Assembly (NCBI RefSeq): GCF_009363615.1
Contig: NZ_CP045385.1
Span: 372,001 to 436,000, forward strand
DNA: 64,000 nt
Direction: 5' to 3'
DNA from: Ruegeria sp. THAF33
Lineage (GTDB): Bacteria; Pseudomonadota; Alphaproteobacteria; Rhodobacterales; Rhodobacteraceae
Positions 44,645-54,506 of this stretch are shown here, piece after piece. A model generated the notes under the pieces. It searched no databases. It saw only the letters and a program-made list of their open reading frames with translations, and was not told where the DNA came from. Positions within the stretch are counted from its first letter, which is position 1. Every line of letters starts with the position of its first letter. Made by a program: the position numbers and the translations under genes.

Positions 44645-47563
44645 ATGGCTACTACGACTATAATACCAAGACCTTCCGCTTCTTCTCCGCTCAGTCCAAT
44701 ACAAGGTTATGTTGCCTACGGTGACGGCAATCCTGCGACCACCACCGTAATTTCTTATCACTTCGAACAATACGCGGGTACACAAGCGTGGACTGCGGAA
44801 TACAAAGCAGAATTCCGAGCGGCTCTCTCTGCAATTGAAGCAGTCGCAAATGTGACTTTTGTCGAATCCGGCAGTGCTTCTGCCGACTTGGTAGAGGTCA
44901 TTGCGCCCACAAGCTTTTTTTCAAATCCCAGAACGCTTGGCTACCACTACACGCCATCGCGCAACCCCTCCGAAGGCGCCTTCAACACCGCTTACTGGAC
45001 TGCCGGAACAAATGGAAACGGCGATCCGGGCGGGTTTTTCTTTACTACGTTGCTCCACGAACTGGGTCACGCGCTAGGGTTGGGTCATCCCCACGACACC
45101 GGTTTGGGTACAACCGTGATGAATGGCGTTACATCGCCATTTGACTCTTTCGGGACCGGCAGCCTGAATCAGGGTGTCTACACGGTGATGTCGTATAATG
45201 ATGGCTGGACCGAAAAGAACGGAATTCTCTCTGTCAACGCGACTTATGGTGGTTCAACGGGTCTTGGCGCTTTGGACATTGCTGCGTTGCAGGCGATGTA
45301 TGGCGCCAATACCAACCACAACTCTGCTAACAATACCTACACGCTTCCTTGGGCAAACGTTGCGGGTACCGGCTATCAGTCTATTTGGGATACTGGTGGA
45401 AACGATACCATCCAGCATGTCGGCAGTTCGAAGGCGCGGATCGACCTGCGGGCCGCAACACTGGATTATTCCGAGACCGGCGGCGGCGTAGTGTCTTACG
45501 CAGAGGGCATAAAGGGCGGCTTTACAATCGCGCATGGCGTTGTGATTGAAAACGCGATCGGCGGGACCGGTGACGACGTGATCGTCGGGAATACCGCTCA
45601 GAACGTTCTGAATGGCAACCATGGTCACGATAAGATCTATTCAGTGTCCGACGGAACCAACAACAACACCGTTTATGGCGGCTTGGGGAACGACACCATT
45701 TATCTGGCGAACGGTTCCGGCGCAGACCAGGTATTCGGCGGCCAGGGCGACGATTGGGCCATTGTGACCAACAATGCCGGCTCGTTTTCCGGAGGAAGCG
45801 GTACTGACACAGTCCGATTTGTCAGCGCCATCAGCAGCTATCTGTTCATTAAAAACGGCACGAAATACGAATTTATCGATGCCGTTTCACGTATCACTTT
45901 CACGGTGGAAGATGATGTCGAGGCCATACAGTTCCTGAATGGATCACAGGCGTATACTCGTTCGAATATCGAAGCTGCCATGCAGCTTTCGGATATCGAG
46001 ACGACCGGCACCACACTGAAACATGCAAGTCAGGGCATTTACGTTCTGGATGCAGGCAGCTCGAACGTGACGCTGGTATTTAATGGTCAGGCTGTTGGTC
46101 AAAACACGATCGCCGGCTGGCAGGCCATTCAGGCCGAGGCTTCGGGCGGCGGTTACAAAGTGCTGTGGAAAAACGTGGATGGGACGTACGGGGAATGGAC
46201 GGTAAATGCCAATGGTCAGTTCCTCAGCAGCAGTAGCATCGGCAACGTGGCTGATGTTGAGGCCTTCTATGGTGCTGATTTGAACAATGACGGGCTGACG
46301 GGTCATGGTACGGTCACGGTTGAAACCACTGGCTCCACGACACTCGTTTCGTCAAGCTTGGGTTCATACTTGATTAATGGCACCATTGAACTGACCCTAA
46401 ACGGTGCCAAAGCCGGCTCGGGCAGTTTCCCTGGCTGGCAGGCCATTCACGCCGAGGCTTCGGGCGGCGGCTACAGGGTGCTTTGGAAGAATGCGAATGG
46501 CACGTTTGGGGAATGGGTGACGGATGCTAATGGTCGTTTTGTCAGCAGCAGCACCATAGACGACGTCAGGGATGTCGAGGTCTTTTATGGCGCAAATCTG
46601 AACAATGATGGGCAAATCGGCCATATCACGACCAGCATCGAATCCAACGGTTCCACGACGCTGGGATCGTCAACCAATGGCGCATATGTAATCGGCGGCA
46701 GCATCGACTTGAAGCTCAACCAGGCTAATGCCGGTCCTGGCAGCTTCCCGGGTTGGCAGGCCGTTCAGGCCGAGGCTTCAGGTGGCGGCTATCGGGTGTT
46801 GTGGAAGAACTCGGATGGGTCCTACGGTGAATGGACGACGAATGCGGCTGGTGAATTCCAAAGCAGTACAACAATCACCAATGTTGCGGATGTAGAGGTC
46901 TTCTATGGTGTAGACCTGAACAATGACGGGCTGACGGGGCATGGAACGATCAGTATTGAATCCAACGGCGCGACAACGCTGGGGGCGACAACCCAAGGTG
47001 AATATCTGATTGGCGGCACCACCAAGATGACATTCAACAACGCTACTGTCGGACCGAACAGTTTCCCCGGCTGGCAGGCCATTCACGCCGAGGCTTCAGG
47101 TGGCGGCTACCGGGTATTGTGGAAGAATTCGGACGGAACTTACGGTGAATGGGTCACGGATTCCAATGGTGTATATGTCAGTTCCAACACCGTCCCTGAC
47201 GTGGTCGCGGTCGAAACTTTCTATGGCTTTGATATCGATGGCAGTGGGACAGTGGGATACGGATTGCCCAAACTCGCTCGGTTTACTGAAGGCGATCAGA
47301 AAATGCCGACGGGCGAAGAAGTTTTGGGTGTGTCCGATTGGGATGAAACGGTCGATATTCTAAAGTTCGTCCCTGACCTTGAGGCTCCTGAAGACGTAGA
47401 AGACGACTACATACTGGTGAACTTGCATCAGGCTCAGGACGGGGCGCTTAACGTTTCCGAAGACTCATTGGCCGCCGTATTGAGTGGGAACTTGGACGTC
47501 GAGGATGGCGAGGCCAGTCCGGCACTTACACCCCATTTGGACGAAGACAGCTTGTGGATTTAA
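44645..47563 (+). CDS. Serralysin-like secreted zinc metalloprotease with four C-terminal repeats
   Basis: 972 residues, no signal peptide. The N-terminal M10-type protease domain has the zinc motif HELGHALGLGH (138-148) and the Met-turn VMSYND (181-186). RTX-type Ca2+-binding nonapeptides follow (about 305-395: GGTGDDVIVGN, GGLGNDTIYL, GGQGDDWAIV). Residues about 450-870 are four tandem 106-residue units, each with GWQAIHAEASGGGYRVLWKN and EFYGxDLNNDG-like segments. The acidic C-terminus ends DEDSLWI, in keeping with a type I secretion signal. The two genes after the next gap encode the secretion ABC protein and fusion protein. Substrate unknown; likely an extracellular or surface protease. 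The outer-membrane TolC partner is not in the window. Confidence 0.92.
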   Translation: MATTTIIPRPSASSPLSPIQGYVAYGDGNPATTTVISYHFEQYAGTQAWTAEYKAEFRAALSAIEAVANVTFVESGSASADLVEVIAPTSFFSNPRTLGYHYTPSRNPSEGAFNTAYWTAGTNGNGDPGGFFFTTLLHELGHALGLGHPHDTGLGTTVMNGVTSPFDSFGTGSLNQGVYTVMSYNDGWTEKNGILSVNATYGGSTGLGALDIAALQAMYGANTNHNSANNTYTLPWANVAGTGYQSIWDTGGNDTIQHVGSSKARIDLRAATLDYSETGGGVVSYAEGIKGGFTIAHGVVIENAIGGTGDDVIVGNTAQNVLNGNHGHDKIYSVSDGTNNNTVYGGLGNDTIYLANGSGADQVFGGQGDDWAIVTNNAGSFSGGSGTDTVRFVSAISSYLFIKNGTKYEFIDAVSRITFTVEDDVEAIQFLNGSQAYTRSNIEAAMQLSDIETTGTTLKHASQGIYVLDAGSSNVTLVFNGQAVGQNTIAGWQAIQAEASGGGYKVLWKNVDGTYGEWTVNANGQFLSSSSIGNVADVEAFYGADLNNDGLTGHGTVTVETTGSTTLVSSSLGSYLINGTIELTLNGAKAGSGSFPGWQAIHAEASGGGYRVLWKNANGTFGEWVTDANGRFVSSSTIDDVRDVEVFYGANLNNDGQIGHITTSIESNGSTTLGSSTNGAYVIGGSIDLKLNQANAGPGSFPGWQAVQAEASGGGYRVLWKNSDGSYGEWTTNAAGEFQSSTTITNVADVEVFYGVDLNNDGLTGHGTISIESNGATTLGATTQGEYLIGGTTKMTFNNATVGPNSFPGWQAIHAEASGGGYRVLWKNSDGTYGEWVTDSNGVYVSSNTVPDVVAVETFYGFDIDGSGTVGYGLPKLARFTEGDQKMPTGEEVLGVSDWDETVDILKFVPDLEAPEDVEDDYILVNLHQAQDGALNVSEDSLAAVLSGNLDVEDGEASPALTPHLDEDSLWI
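46003..47270 (+). repeat. Four tandem 318-bp repeats in the protease gene
   Basis: The GGxTGGCAGGCC landmark occurs at 46115, 46433, 46751 and 47069, exactly 318 bp apart. The protein units are conserved in the Trp/Gly core and vary between. Exact period with sequence drift suggests an old duplication kept in register. Confidence 0.9.
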
Positions 47564-48308
47564 AGATCCTTTGGCGCTGGAGGCGGCCCGTTCGGTTAAA
47601 CTGACGGTGCCGTTTCTGGCGTAGTTCTCTGAGTACGTTTGTGATTTCAATCAGTGTCCCGGCCCTGCAGGCCCGCCTTGTCAGCTCTGTCAAACCTAAC
47701 AGCAGGGTGAAAGCAAATCGCCAAGGTTTAAGCGGAGCCGTAGCAACATACCCTGCCACCAGCCAGCCACCACCGGTGTTTCAAGGCAGTTCTGGCAACA
47801 TCTAAAACCCATAGTGTACCGCGCGAAGTACCGCGATCGATCACGGTGATACTCCAAACATCTTTGCGAGGAGGTATTATTCGTTTGTCCTATTGGCCCT
47901 GATAGTTTGTACGGTCGCGCTGCTGAAATGCGCGAACACGCATCTTCTGTGCAGCTTGAGTAGGCGCTCTTATTTTGATCTCGGGCGCTGACCCAGGCTT
48001 TGCAATCAGTCATCACCTGATGCGCATCGTGTGGGCCATCATTGGCGTATCCGTCGCCGACAACCTGACCTTGCGTTGGCCCAGACCTCGGAACTGGTCA
48101 GGTGCTTTTGGCCGCGACCGCATAGTTTCCGTGCGTCGGAACCACCGAGTTCAAACGTTGAGACAGTCTTTGCGACGTTGGCCAAAAAGTGCTTCTTCCA
48201 GCCTGCTGTCTGCGGTTTCTTGCTCAAAAAAACATGTGCAAACTTGGCAATGCTGAACTAACTTTCTAAATGCGGCGATGCCTGTCCGAATGATGTGGAT
48301 TTTAAACT
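47564..48308. other. Gene-poor region between protease and secretion genes
   Basis: About 745 bp. Short open frames on both strands have no convincing start or family; the longest leftward ones (47526-47759, 47696-48016) carry many Cys/Arg and look like chance frames or decayed sequence. It could be the remains of a mobile element, but I saw no terminal repeats or transposase motif. It should contain the promoter for the secretion genes unless they are read from the protease. Confidence 0.4.
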
Positions 48309-50048
48309 GTGAAACCTCAACACCGCCTGTCAGCGGCCCCTCGCCATGAATTGCGCAACGTGCGCAATCAGGGCATTGCCTTTCTGGCCTTGGCGTTTTT
48401 GTTCAGCATCTTCGTCAACCTGCTCATGCTGACAGGTCCGCTGTTCATGCTGCAAGTATATGATCGGGTTCTTGGTTCACGGGCAGTTGAAACTCTGACA
48501 GCACTGTTTTTGCTTGTTGCGTTGCTTTATGCGCTGATGGCTATGCTGGACTATGCACGCGGTCGCATCGTTGCCCGCTTTGGTGCACGGTTCCAGTCAC
48601 AGCTGGATGAACGTGTGTTCGAAGCGACAATGCGTCGGTCTCTGGTGCCCCAGGTGCGATCGGCTCCGGCAACTGCACTGCGGGATCTCGAGGCCATTCG
48701 CACCTTGTGCTCTTCGCCCGTGTTGCTTGCAGTAATGGATATTCCGTGGACACCTGTCTTCCTGGGGGCGATATTCATTTTTCATCCACTTCTTGGCTGG
48801 TTGGCCGTTGCAAGTGGCGTGCTGCTTGTGGTGATCGCATTACTCAACCAGGCCCTGACCAGCCGTAAGGTGGCCGAGGCACAATCCGCGGCGGCTCGGG
48901 CGAATGCCTTTTCCGAACACGCAAGGCAAGCAGCTGAGGTTGTGCGCTCTCAGGGAATGCAGGCGGACGTGACCAGGCGGTGGTTGAACCAGCGTTCCGA
49001 AGCTTTGCGTCAAAGCATTTCCGCCAGTGACTGGACTGGTAGCTTCACGTCGCTGACGAAATCGCTTCGGCTTTTCCTGCAATCTGCCATGCTGGCTTTG
49101 GGCGCGTGGTTGGTACTGCAAAACGAAATGACGCCCGGGGCGATGATTGCGGGCTCGATTCTCTTGGGACGGGCCTTGGCCCCGGTGGAACAGGCTGTCG
49201 GCCAATGGAGTTTGGTCGAACGGGCACGCACGGCCTGGAGTTCGTTGAACCGGTTTCTGGACCAGACACCGCCAGAGGAACAGCGGATTCGTTTGCCGAT
49301 CCCAAAATCCCAATTGGAAGCCAAATCCCTGACGGTAATCCCTCCGGGTGCCACTGCGCCAACATTGCGGAACGTTAACCTGAAACTGGAACCGGGAAAG
49401 GCGCTTGGTGTGATCGGGAAAAGTGGGTCGGGCAAGACGACCCTGGCCAAGGCTCTGCTTGGGCTTTGGAGACCGGCGGCTGGCGAGATCCGGTTGGGCG
49501 GGGCCACGTTGGACCAATATGATCCCAACGATCTGGGCAGCCATATCGGATACTTGCCGCAGCAGGTGACCCTGTTCAACGGAACCGTTGCTGAAAATAT
49601 TGCACGGATGTCGGAAAACCCGGATTCAGAAGCGGTGGTTGCGGCGGCCAAGAAGGCCAAGGCACACGAACTGATTCTGTCATTGGAAAAGGGTTACGGC
49701 ACCTTTCTTGAAGGCAATGACAGTCAGTTGTCGGGCGGTCAGAAACAGCGCATTGCGCTGGCCCGTGCGCTGTATGGCGACCCGGTCCTTCTTATTTTGG
49801 ACGAACCGAACTCGGCCCTCGACGCAGATGGCACCGAAGCTTTGAATGCAGCCGTGCGCGGCCTCAAGGAAGCGGGAAAGGCCGCCATCATCATGACGCA
49901 CCGCCCGCAGGCCATTTCGGAATGTGACGATCTTGCTGTTGTGGAAAAAGGCCAGGTGGTGAGGTTTGGCAGCCGCGACGAGGTTCTGAACGCAATGGTC
50001 CAGAATGCGGGCGCGATTAAGCGCAAGCTTAGCCCCGTAGGTGAATAA
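48309..50048 (+). CDS. Type I secretion system ABC transporter
   Basis: 579 residues, GTG start. N-terminal membrane domain of about six helices (first around IAFLALAFLFSIFVNLLMLT), then an ATPase domain: Walker A GKSGSGKTT (about 374-382), signature LSGGQKQRIA, Walker B LLILDEPNSALD, H-loop MTHRPQA. PrtD/AprD-type exporter, which drives RTX proteases from cytoplasm to outside in one step. The fusion-protein gene overlaps its stop by one base. The protease upstream is the obvious cargo. Confidence 0.93.
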   Translation: MKPQHRLSAAPRHELRNVRNQGIAFLALAFLFSIFVNLLMLTGPLFMLQVYDRVLGSRAVETLTALFLLVALLYALMAMLDYARGRIVARFGARFQSQLDERVFEATMRRSLVPQVRSAPATALRDLEAIRTLCSSPVLLAVMDIPWTPVFLGAIFIFHPLLGWLAVASGVLLVVIALLNQALTSRKVAEAQSAAARANAFSEHARQAAEVVRSQGMQADVTRRWLNQRSEALRQSISASDWTGSFTSLTKSLRLFLQSAMLALGAWLVLQNEMTPGAMIAGSILLGRALAPVEQAVGQWSLVERARTAWSSLNRFLDQTPPEEQRIRLPIPKSQLEAKSLTVIPPGATAPTLRNVNLKLEPGKALGVIGKSGSGKTTLAKALLGLWRPAAGEIRLGGATLDQYDPNDLGSHIGYLPQQVTLFNGTVAENIARMSENPDSEAVVAAAKKAKAHELILSLEKGYGTFLEGNDSQLSGGQKQRIALARALYGDPVLLILDEPNSALDADGTEALNAAVRGLKEAGKAAIIMTHRPQAISECDDLAVVEKGQVVRFGSRDEVLNAMVQNAGAIKRKLSPVGE

Positions 50049-51364
50049 TGGCGAAAAAATCAACCAAGACACCCGTCCCCGTCTGGGGCATCAAAATACC
50101 TGCGCTGGTGGGATTTCTTGCCCTTGGCATTCTGGTCGGCGGGTTGGGCCTTTGGGCCGTGAAAACGCGGCTGGCCGGGGCGATTGTATCTTCGGGCGTC
50201 ATTGAAGTTCAAAGCAACCGTCAGGTCGTTGAACATCCTGACGGCGGCGTGGTCGGCGAGATTTTCGTGCGCGACGGTGATACGGTTGCCTCGGGCGATT
50301 TGCTTTTGCGGTTGGATGACACATTTCTGTCTTCAGAACAGACGATTGTAGAATCTCAACTCTTTGATCTGCTGGCCCGCCGCGCCCGGCTGGAGGCCGA
50401 GCGGGATGGCCTGACATCCGAAGAATTGGCCACGCGCCTGGCTGAGGTTCAAAAAGAATACGATATCGATCCGGACCTGATTGCAGGGCAACAGAACCTG
50501 TTCGATGCCCGGCTGGAAACGCTGTCCAAGCAGGACGAACAACTGCGCAAACAGTTGGTTCAGATAGAAAGCGAGATCGCAGGCACGCAGGCTCAGTTGG
50601 TCTCGTTGCGCCGCCAGACAGAGTTGATCGAGGCGGAGTTGAAGGATCAGCAAAGCCTGTTGAGCAGGGGTCTGACACAAAACAGCCGCGTGCTGGCGCT
50701 GCAACGCGAAGAAGCCAGCCTGACAGGCGAAATCGGCAAACTGGAAGCGTCCGTTGCGCGCCTCAAGGGACAGATTGCATCAACCGAGATCAAGATTGTC
50801 GAACTGACCGCGACCCGGCGGGAAGAAGCGATCACTACTTTGCGGGACGTTCAGGCGCAGGTGGCAGAGCTGTGGGAACGACGTTTGTCCCTGGCGGAAC
50901 GTCTGGCCAGGCTTGAAATTCGCGCACCTGTCAGCGGTACGGTTTACGGCAGTCAAGTCTTTGCCCTGCAATCGGTCATTCAGCCGGGCGAACCCATGAT
51001 GTATGTGGTTCCGCAGGACACGCCGCTGTTGGTGGCAGCGCGGGTGGATGCGATCCATGTGGATCAGTTGCATGTCGGGCAATCCGTTGCCCTGCGCTTT
51101 CCGGCGTTCAATCAACGCGAAACGCCCGAACTCGAAGGACAGGTCAACAACGTCTCGGCGGACACCTTCACGGATGAACAGTCCGGTTTCACCTTTTACC
51201 GCGCCGAAGTGGTGCTGAACGACGGTGAGATCGACCGGCTCAATGGTCAGGAACTTTTGCCGGGTATGCCGGTTGAGACACTGATCAAGACCGACGAACG
51301 CACGCCGTTGTCCTATCTTGTGAAACCGATGGCAGACTACTTCAACCGCGCGTTTCGCGAATGA
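50048..51364 (+). CDS. Type I secretion membrane fusion protein (HlyD family)
   Basis: 438 residues. One N-terminal membrane helix (IPALVGFLALGILVGGLGLWAV, about 17-38), a split biotinyl-lipoyl domain (IVSSGVIEVQSNRQVVEH and EIRAPVSGTVYGSQVFAL), a long coiled-coil hairpin (about 90-285), and the C-terminal beta-barrel (PGMPVETLIKTDERTPLSYL). It bridges the ABC protein to an outer-membrane TolC-like channel encoded elsewhere. Confidence 0.94.
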   Translation: MAKKSTKTPVPVWGIKIPALVGFLALGILVGGLGLWAVKTRLAGAIVSSGVIEVQSNRQVVEHPDGGVVGEIFVRDGDTVASGDLLLRLDDTFLSSEQTIVESQLFDLLARRARLEAERDGLTSEELATRLAEVQKEYDIDPDLIAGQQNLFDARLETLSKQDEQLRKQLVQIESEIAGTQAQLVSLRRQTELIEAELKDQQSLLSRGLTQNSRVLALQREEASLTGEIGKLEASVARLKGQIASTEIKIVELTATRREEAITTLRDVQAQVAELWERRLSLAERLARLEIRAPVSGTVYGSQVFALQSVIQPGEPMMYVVPQDTPLLVAARVDAIHVDQLHVGQSVALRFPAFNQRETPELEGQVNNVSADTFTDEQSGFTFYRAEVVLNDGEIDRLNGQELLPGMPVETLIKTDERTPLSYLVKPMADYFNRAFRE

Positions 51365-51369
51365 TGCGG

Positions 51370-51398
51370 ACGCGGTTATCGCTGGATGACCGCGTTTT
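51370..51398 (+). terminator. Terminator of the secretion genes
   Basis: Stem ACGCGGT (51370-51376)/ACCGCGT (51389-51395) followed by a T-run to 51398, 6 bp after the fusion-protein stop. It overlaps the last codons of the convergent gene. Confidence 0.6.
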
Positions 51399-52383
51399 CC
51401 CATTCTGCCAGAAAACGGCGGCGTTTCAGCCTGTCCAGAAATGTCATGAGCCCCGGGTCCAGCCCTATCGTTTCGCGATCGGTGCCAGTTTCGTGTGGGG
51501 CCAAGGGCGGCAAGGTAACAGGGTCGCCTACCCGCTTGGTTTGGTTGGAAATCAGGTGTTTGAGAAAAGACGTGGCCGCGTCCGGTTGCGGGGTGCCATT
51601 CAACACCATGGCCGTGCGCATCATGGTCGTCTGAAAATCCGACGGCAGAATGATTTCCACCGTGTCCTTGCTTCCGGCGCGGGCTTCGGCGTAGCTGCCC
51701 AGAACGTTGTAAGCCACTGCAATCTCACCTTTGACGAGGTCATCGATCATATCCGCCGAACAACAGTACAGGCGTACGTCCAATCCACCCATCACCTCCA
51801 TAAGCCGCCAATACGTCTCGGACGCGCGGGCATCCTGCGTTGCGAACAGATAACCCAGACCGGATTGACGGATGTCATAGGTGCCCACACGGCCCCTGAA
51901 ATCATCGGGACGCAAACGAAGGATTTCGATTAGTTGTTGCCGGGTCTCGGGGATGGGGCCGCCGGCAAAGGCCGCGCGGTTAATCACGATTGTCGCCGGT
52001 TCCGATGTGAACGCGAACAGGCTTTGATGCCATTGGGCCCAGGATGGCAGCGGTATGTCGTCGATGATACGCCCGAAACCGTCGTTTGCCAGCTTCAGTT
52101 GCAGATCCATCGCGCTGGATATGACAACATCGAAGTCTTCCGGCGCGGCGCGGACTATTCGGTCGATATCTGCGGTGCCGGTCACCAGGTATTCGACAGA
52201 GATACCGGGGTTTTCTTCGATGAAACCCGCAATCAAGGGTTCGAACAGAAAGGTGTCCGTGCTTGAGATCACGCGTAGATGCGCCTCATTTGCCGAGGCG
52301 TTGAAAACCTGCCTGTCCTCCCAGGTTTGGGCGGCAACAACGACAGGAAGGCTGAAGAAAATCAAAGCGATAAGATAACGCAC
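51376..52383 (-). CDS. Periplasmic solute-binding protein linked to TctDE-type sensor
   Basis: 335 residues, signal peptide (MRYLIALIFFSLPVVVAAQ). Type 2 periplasmic binding fold (SBP_bac_1/11-like, as in iron or thiamin receptors): RVISSTDTFLFEPLIAGFIE, VVISSAMDLQLKLANDGF and the paired Cys in LYCCSADM. It has no transporter genes of its own; instead it overlaps the sensor kinase gene by 22 bp, so it may present ligand to the sensor domain rather than feed an ABC importer (inference). Confidence 0.88.
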   Translation of the reverse strand: MRYLIALIFFSLPVVVAAQTWEDRQVFNASANEAHLRVISSTDTFLFEPLIAGFIEENPGISVEYLVTGTADIDRIVRAAPEDFDVVISSAMDLQLKLANDGFGRIIDDIPLPSWAQWHQSLFAFTSEPATIVINRAAFAGGPIPETRQQLIEILRLRPDDFRGRVGTYDIRQSGLGYLFATQDARASETYWRLMEVMGGLDVRLYCCSADMIDDLVKGEIAVAYNVLGSYAEARAGSKDTVEIILPSDFQTTMMRTAMVLNGTPQPDAATSFLKHLISNQTKRVGDPVTLPPLAPHETGTDRETIGLDPGLMTFLDRLKRRRFLAEWENAVIQR

Positions 52384-53741
52384 GCGCCGCCCCCCTGCCG
52401 ATTGGTCAATTCCAGTGTGCCACCATGTGCAGATGCAACGTCCTGAACGATTGTAAGGCCCAATCCGGATCCGATGGTTCCGCTTGCGTTCTTCCCGCGC
52501 TCAAAACGGCGCGTCAAAGTGCCGATCTCGTCAGGAGGAAACCCCGGCCCACGGTCTTTGACAATTATCTGAATGCGTGGCTCCGAAACAACCTCGATGC
52601 GTACAAAACTGTCCGCAGGGGCATATTTCAGAGCGTTGTCGATCATGTTGCGCACAGCGTTTTGAATAAGAATCGGATCACCCGAGTAGGAAACCTTTGG
52701 ATCGCCACTCAGGGAAAGCGACAAGTCCTTCATCTCGGCGATTGGCGTGAGACGCTGCACCAGATCACGGACCAAAGCATTGAGATCAATGTCTTCGCGC
52801 TCCAGATGATCGGCGCGGAACGTGATCATCGCATGATCCAGCAATTGCCCCGCCGCGCGCGAGCTTTCATCAATCGCCCGCACCATTGAGCGCAATGCTT
52901 CGCGATTTTCTTCCTTTTCAACCCTCTGCAATGTGGCATCGGCATAAGATCGAACGGTTGCCAAAGGGGTGCGCACCCGGTGGGCCGCCTCGGCGATGAA
53001 ATCCTCCGATTGGCTCAATGACTGATCCAGTCGCCCCATCAAAGAGTTCAACGACGCCACCAAAGGCGCCATTTCGCGGGGTACGGGCTTTTTGAACGGG
53101 CTCAGGTCCTGCGGGCCGCGCCGGGTGACAGAGGTCGTAAGCCTGTTCAATTGGCCAATCGTGGACGAGGTGGCCCAGAACGACAGCGCAGCGGCAAGGG
53201 CAAAGAACCCGACGCCCAAAATCGCCGCGTTGCGTGAAATCTGGTCCAGAGTTTCCGCAAGCGCGTCCTGCGTTTGGCCCAACGCGACCTCGATGACGGT
53301 TTGTTTGTTCAGGCCCACCAGGGTTCGCCGAGCACTGACCTGACGTATGGTTTCACCCCTTATCCGACTGGTTTGAAAGCTCCACTTGCCGTCGAATTGC
53401 CCTGTGGCCTGCTGCAGATCTTCATATCCTGAAAGAAACGCGCCATCCTGAAAAATTGCGTAAAAAACCCGGTCGTCGGACGGTGTGCTGAGCATGGCGA
53501 AGGCTGCATAGGGAATATCAACCTCCAACTGACCGTCGCGCAAGGCAGCCGCGTCCAGAATTGAGGTGACCGACGCCCCAAGGATGTTGTCCTGCCCTTG
53601 TTGCGCGACCTGTGCGGCATAGTTGCGAACCGCGACAAACAGAAGAAACGCCAATATCGCGGCGCCACCGATCAAAGTCAGGACCAGCCTGTTCCGAAGC
53701 GATCCTGACACATAGGGATCAGGAGGGGGATCAGGAGGCAT
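52362..53741 (-). CDS. tctE: TctE-type sensor histidine kinase
   Basis: 459 residues. Membrane helices about 15-33 and 170-190 enclose a periplasmic sensor. HAMP-like linker, phosphoacceptor in AEAAHRVRTPLATVRSYAD (His about 248), N-box NAVRNMIDNALKYA, DRGPGFPPDE, GSGLGLTIV. Same family and layout as TctE, which controls tricarboxylate uptake; the divergent tctCBA supports the symbol. Overlaps the response-regulator gene and the binding-protein gene. Confidence 0.92.
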   Translation of the reverse strand: MPPDPPPDPYVSGSLRNRLVLTLIGGAAILAFLLFVAVRNYAAQVAQQGQDNILGASVTSILDAAALRDGQLEVDIPYAAFAMLSTPSDDRVFYAIFQDGAFLSGYEDLQQATGQFDGKWSFQTSRIRGETIRQVSARRTLVGLNKQTVIEVALGQTQDALAETLDQISRNAAILGVGFFALAAALSFWATSSTIGQLNRLTTSVTRRGPQDLSPFKKPVPREMAPLVASLNSLMGRLDQSLSQSEDFIAEAAHRVRTPLATVRSYADATLQRVEKEENREALRSMVRAIDESSRAAGQLLDHAMITFRADHLEREDIDLNALVRDLVQRLTPIAEMKDLSLSLSGDPKVSYSGDPILIQNAVRNMIDNALKYAPADSFVRIEVVSEPRIQIIVKDRGPGFPPDEIGTLTRRFERGKNASGTIGSGLGLTIVQDVASAHGGTLELTNRQGGGACVILSL

Positions 53742-54399
53742 GATCCAGCCTGTATCCCAGTCCGCGAAGCGTGGTGATCTTCAAGTCCGACGGTTCAAGA
53801 TGTTTGCGAAGGCGGCCAACGTAAACCTCGATTGCATTGTCCGAGACATCGTCATCATATGAAAAAAGCCGGTCGGTCAGTTTCTGTTTCGAAAAAACCT
53901 GACCAGGCGCGCTGATGAACAGTTCCAGAAGGCGCAGTTCCCGGTTGCGCAACGAAACAGTCTCATCCCCTACGGTCAGATGACCTGCCAATGGATCAAA
54001 GACTATTCCGCCCACTTCAATCGTTGTCCGTGAATTCCCGGATTTGCGACGCAGAACGGCGCGGCAGCGGGCCTCGAGTTCGGCGTGGTCGAACGGTTTG
54101 GTGACATAGTCGTCGGCCCCCAGATCCAGCGAACCGATTCGATCCGAAACCTGGCTGCGTGCGGTCAAAACGATCACGGGGGTGTCCAGGCGACCTGCGC
54201 GATGCCGTTTGAGAAAGTCGCGCCCATCCCCATCCGGCAACATGATATCCAACAGAATAAGGTCATATTCCTGAGTTTCGGTAAAGGCGGTCGCCTCGTC
54301 CAATTTAGACGCATGATCAACCACATGGCCGTCTAACCTCATGCGCGAACAGATGGCGTTCGCCAGATCAAGATTGTCTTCCACAAGGAGGAATTTCAT
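53731..54399 (-). CDS. tctD: TctD-type response regulator (OmpR class)
   Basis: 222 residues from ATG 54399; the frame is open to 54465. Receiver domain with Asp in LILLDIMLPDGDG (about residue 51), Thr in VLTARSQ and Lys in DYVTKPFDH. C-terminal winged helix (TVGDETVSLRNRELRLLELF, DNAIEVYVGRLRKHL). It probably activates the divergent tctCBA operon 107 bp away. Confidence 0.93.
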   Translation of the reverse strand: MKFLLVEDNLDLANAICSRMRLDGHVVDHASKLDEATAFTETQEYDLILLDIMLPDGDGRDFLKRHRAGRLDTPVIVLTARSQVSDRIGSLDLGADDYVTKPFDHAELEARCRAVLRRKSGNSRTTIEVGGIVFDPLAGHLTVGDETVSLRNRELRLLELFISAPGQVFSKQKLTDRLFSYDDDVSDNAIEVYVGRLRKHLEPSDLKITTLRGLGYRLDHAS

Positions 54400-54506
54400 G
54401 GGATTTTTGCTATTTTTCGTGCGTGACAGGTTGATGTCAGGTTGATGTGTTTTTGTTCCACCCAATCTGAGCCGCCATGCGGCTGGTTGTCAAATGGGAG
54501 GACATC

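Noticed and set aside
46003..47270. CRISPR-like or tandem DNA array from the 318-bp periodicity
   Set aside because: The repeats are in frame inside the protease gene and code for protein units, without spacers.
47696..48016. Leftward 106-residue frame as a transposase remnant
   Set aside because: No transposase motif, catalytic triad or terminal repeats could be recognised.
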